Shown in pieces: positions 30,053 to 30,202 of a stretch of 30,202 nt of DNA. Source of the stretch: Discostella pseudostelligera (Eukaryota; Bacillariophyta; Thalassiosirophyceae; Thalassiosirales; Thalassiosiraceae); contig JALLBK010000283.1 of NCBI GenBank assembly GCA_036940085.1, positions 1-30,202 on the forward strand, written 5' to 3'. Below the pieces are notes generated by a model. The model did no database searches, was not told where the DNA came from, and saw only the letters and a list, made by a program, of their open reading frames with translations. A program made the position numbers and the translations under genes. Position 1 is the stretch's first letter. Every line of letters starts with the position of its first letter.

Positions 30053-30202
30053 GATGAAATGGATGGGGAGGGGCAGTATCTAGAACTAGCTATCGGCGAC
30101 TCTGGCAACAGTACCAGCAGCAGTAGCGATGACACGACGAGAGCGGCGGCAGTGTCACTACTACTATTATTATGTACTCCTATCTACGTCCATCTCATGG
30201 TC
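30053..30202. promoter_or_regulatory. ABCE1 upstream region (partial)
   Basis: 150 bp upstream of the ABCE1 start reach the end of the window. No motif stands out; ATGGCGGGAA is not present in the part visible. Confidence 0.4.

Overview
The window is nuclear DNA of a stramenopile alga, most likely a diatom. The evidence is: short GT-AG introns (about 70 to 220 bp); compact genes on both strands; two proteins whose N-termini carry a signal peptide followed by an A-F site typical of import into diatom complex plastids; many low-complexity Asn/Gln/Ser/His/Asp tracts; and a eukaryotic gene set (ABCE1, RRS1, CDPK, DA1-type peptidase). The species cannot be fixed from sequence reading alone. No mobile element, CRISPR array, rRNA or tRNA was recognised.

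Layout, left to right. Positions 1-1169 hold no convincing gene, only microsatellites, a triple G-box motif and a doubtful membrane-segment exon. Then follow: a small linker-histone-like winged-helix protein (-); a three-KH plus WW RNA-binding protein (+, start 2431); a class 3 / Sn1-specific diacylglycerol lipase (-); a phytanoyl-CoA dioxygenase-family protein with a 27-Gln tract (-, two exons); a short plastid-targeted membrane protein of unknown function (+, two exons); an 878-residue unknown protein with N-terminal repeats (-, two exons); the ribosome-biogenesis factor RRS1 (-, three exons); an isolated first exon resembling VPS2/CHMP2 ESCRT-III proteins (-); a DA1-like LIM peptidase (-, three exons); an aromatic amino acid hydroxylase (+, four exons including a 21-nt microexon); a calcium-dependent protein kinase with a long C-terminal tail (-, five exons); a plastid/thylakoid-targeted retropepsin-like protein (+, three exons); and ABCE1/RLI1 (-, single exon).

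Exon structures were built by hand. In every case the splice phases close and the joined protein matches family sequence across the junctions where the family is known. The genes are not an operon or a pathway cluster. RRS1 and ABCE1 both serve ribosome production or recycling; CDPK and DA1 are signalling/regulatory; the hydroxylase, lipase and dioxygenase are metabolic.

The most noteworthy points are: an exact 10-mer, ATGGCGGGAA, found six times and only in intergenic promoter regions; the orphan ESCRT-III exon upstream of RRS1; a 72-bp exact duplication around the single N at 21826 that corrupts the CDPK C-terminus and looks like an unmerged contig overlap; degenerate EF-hands and a duplicated RS(I/V)SLDE motif in that CDPK; the DA1 HExxH motif assembled across an intron; and the two plastid proteins of unknown role.
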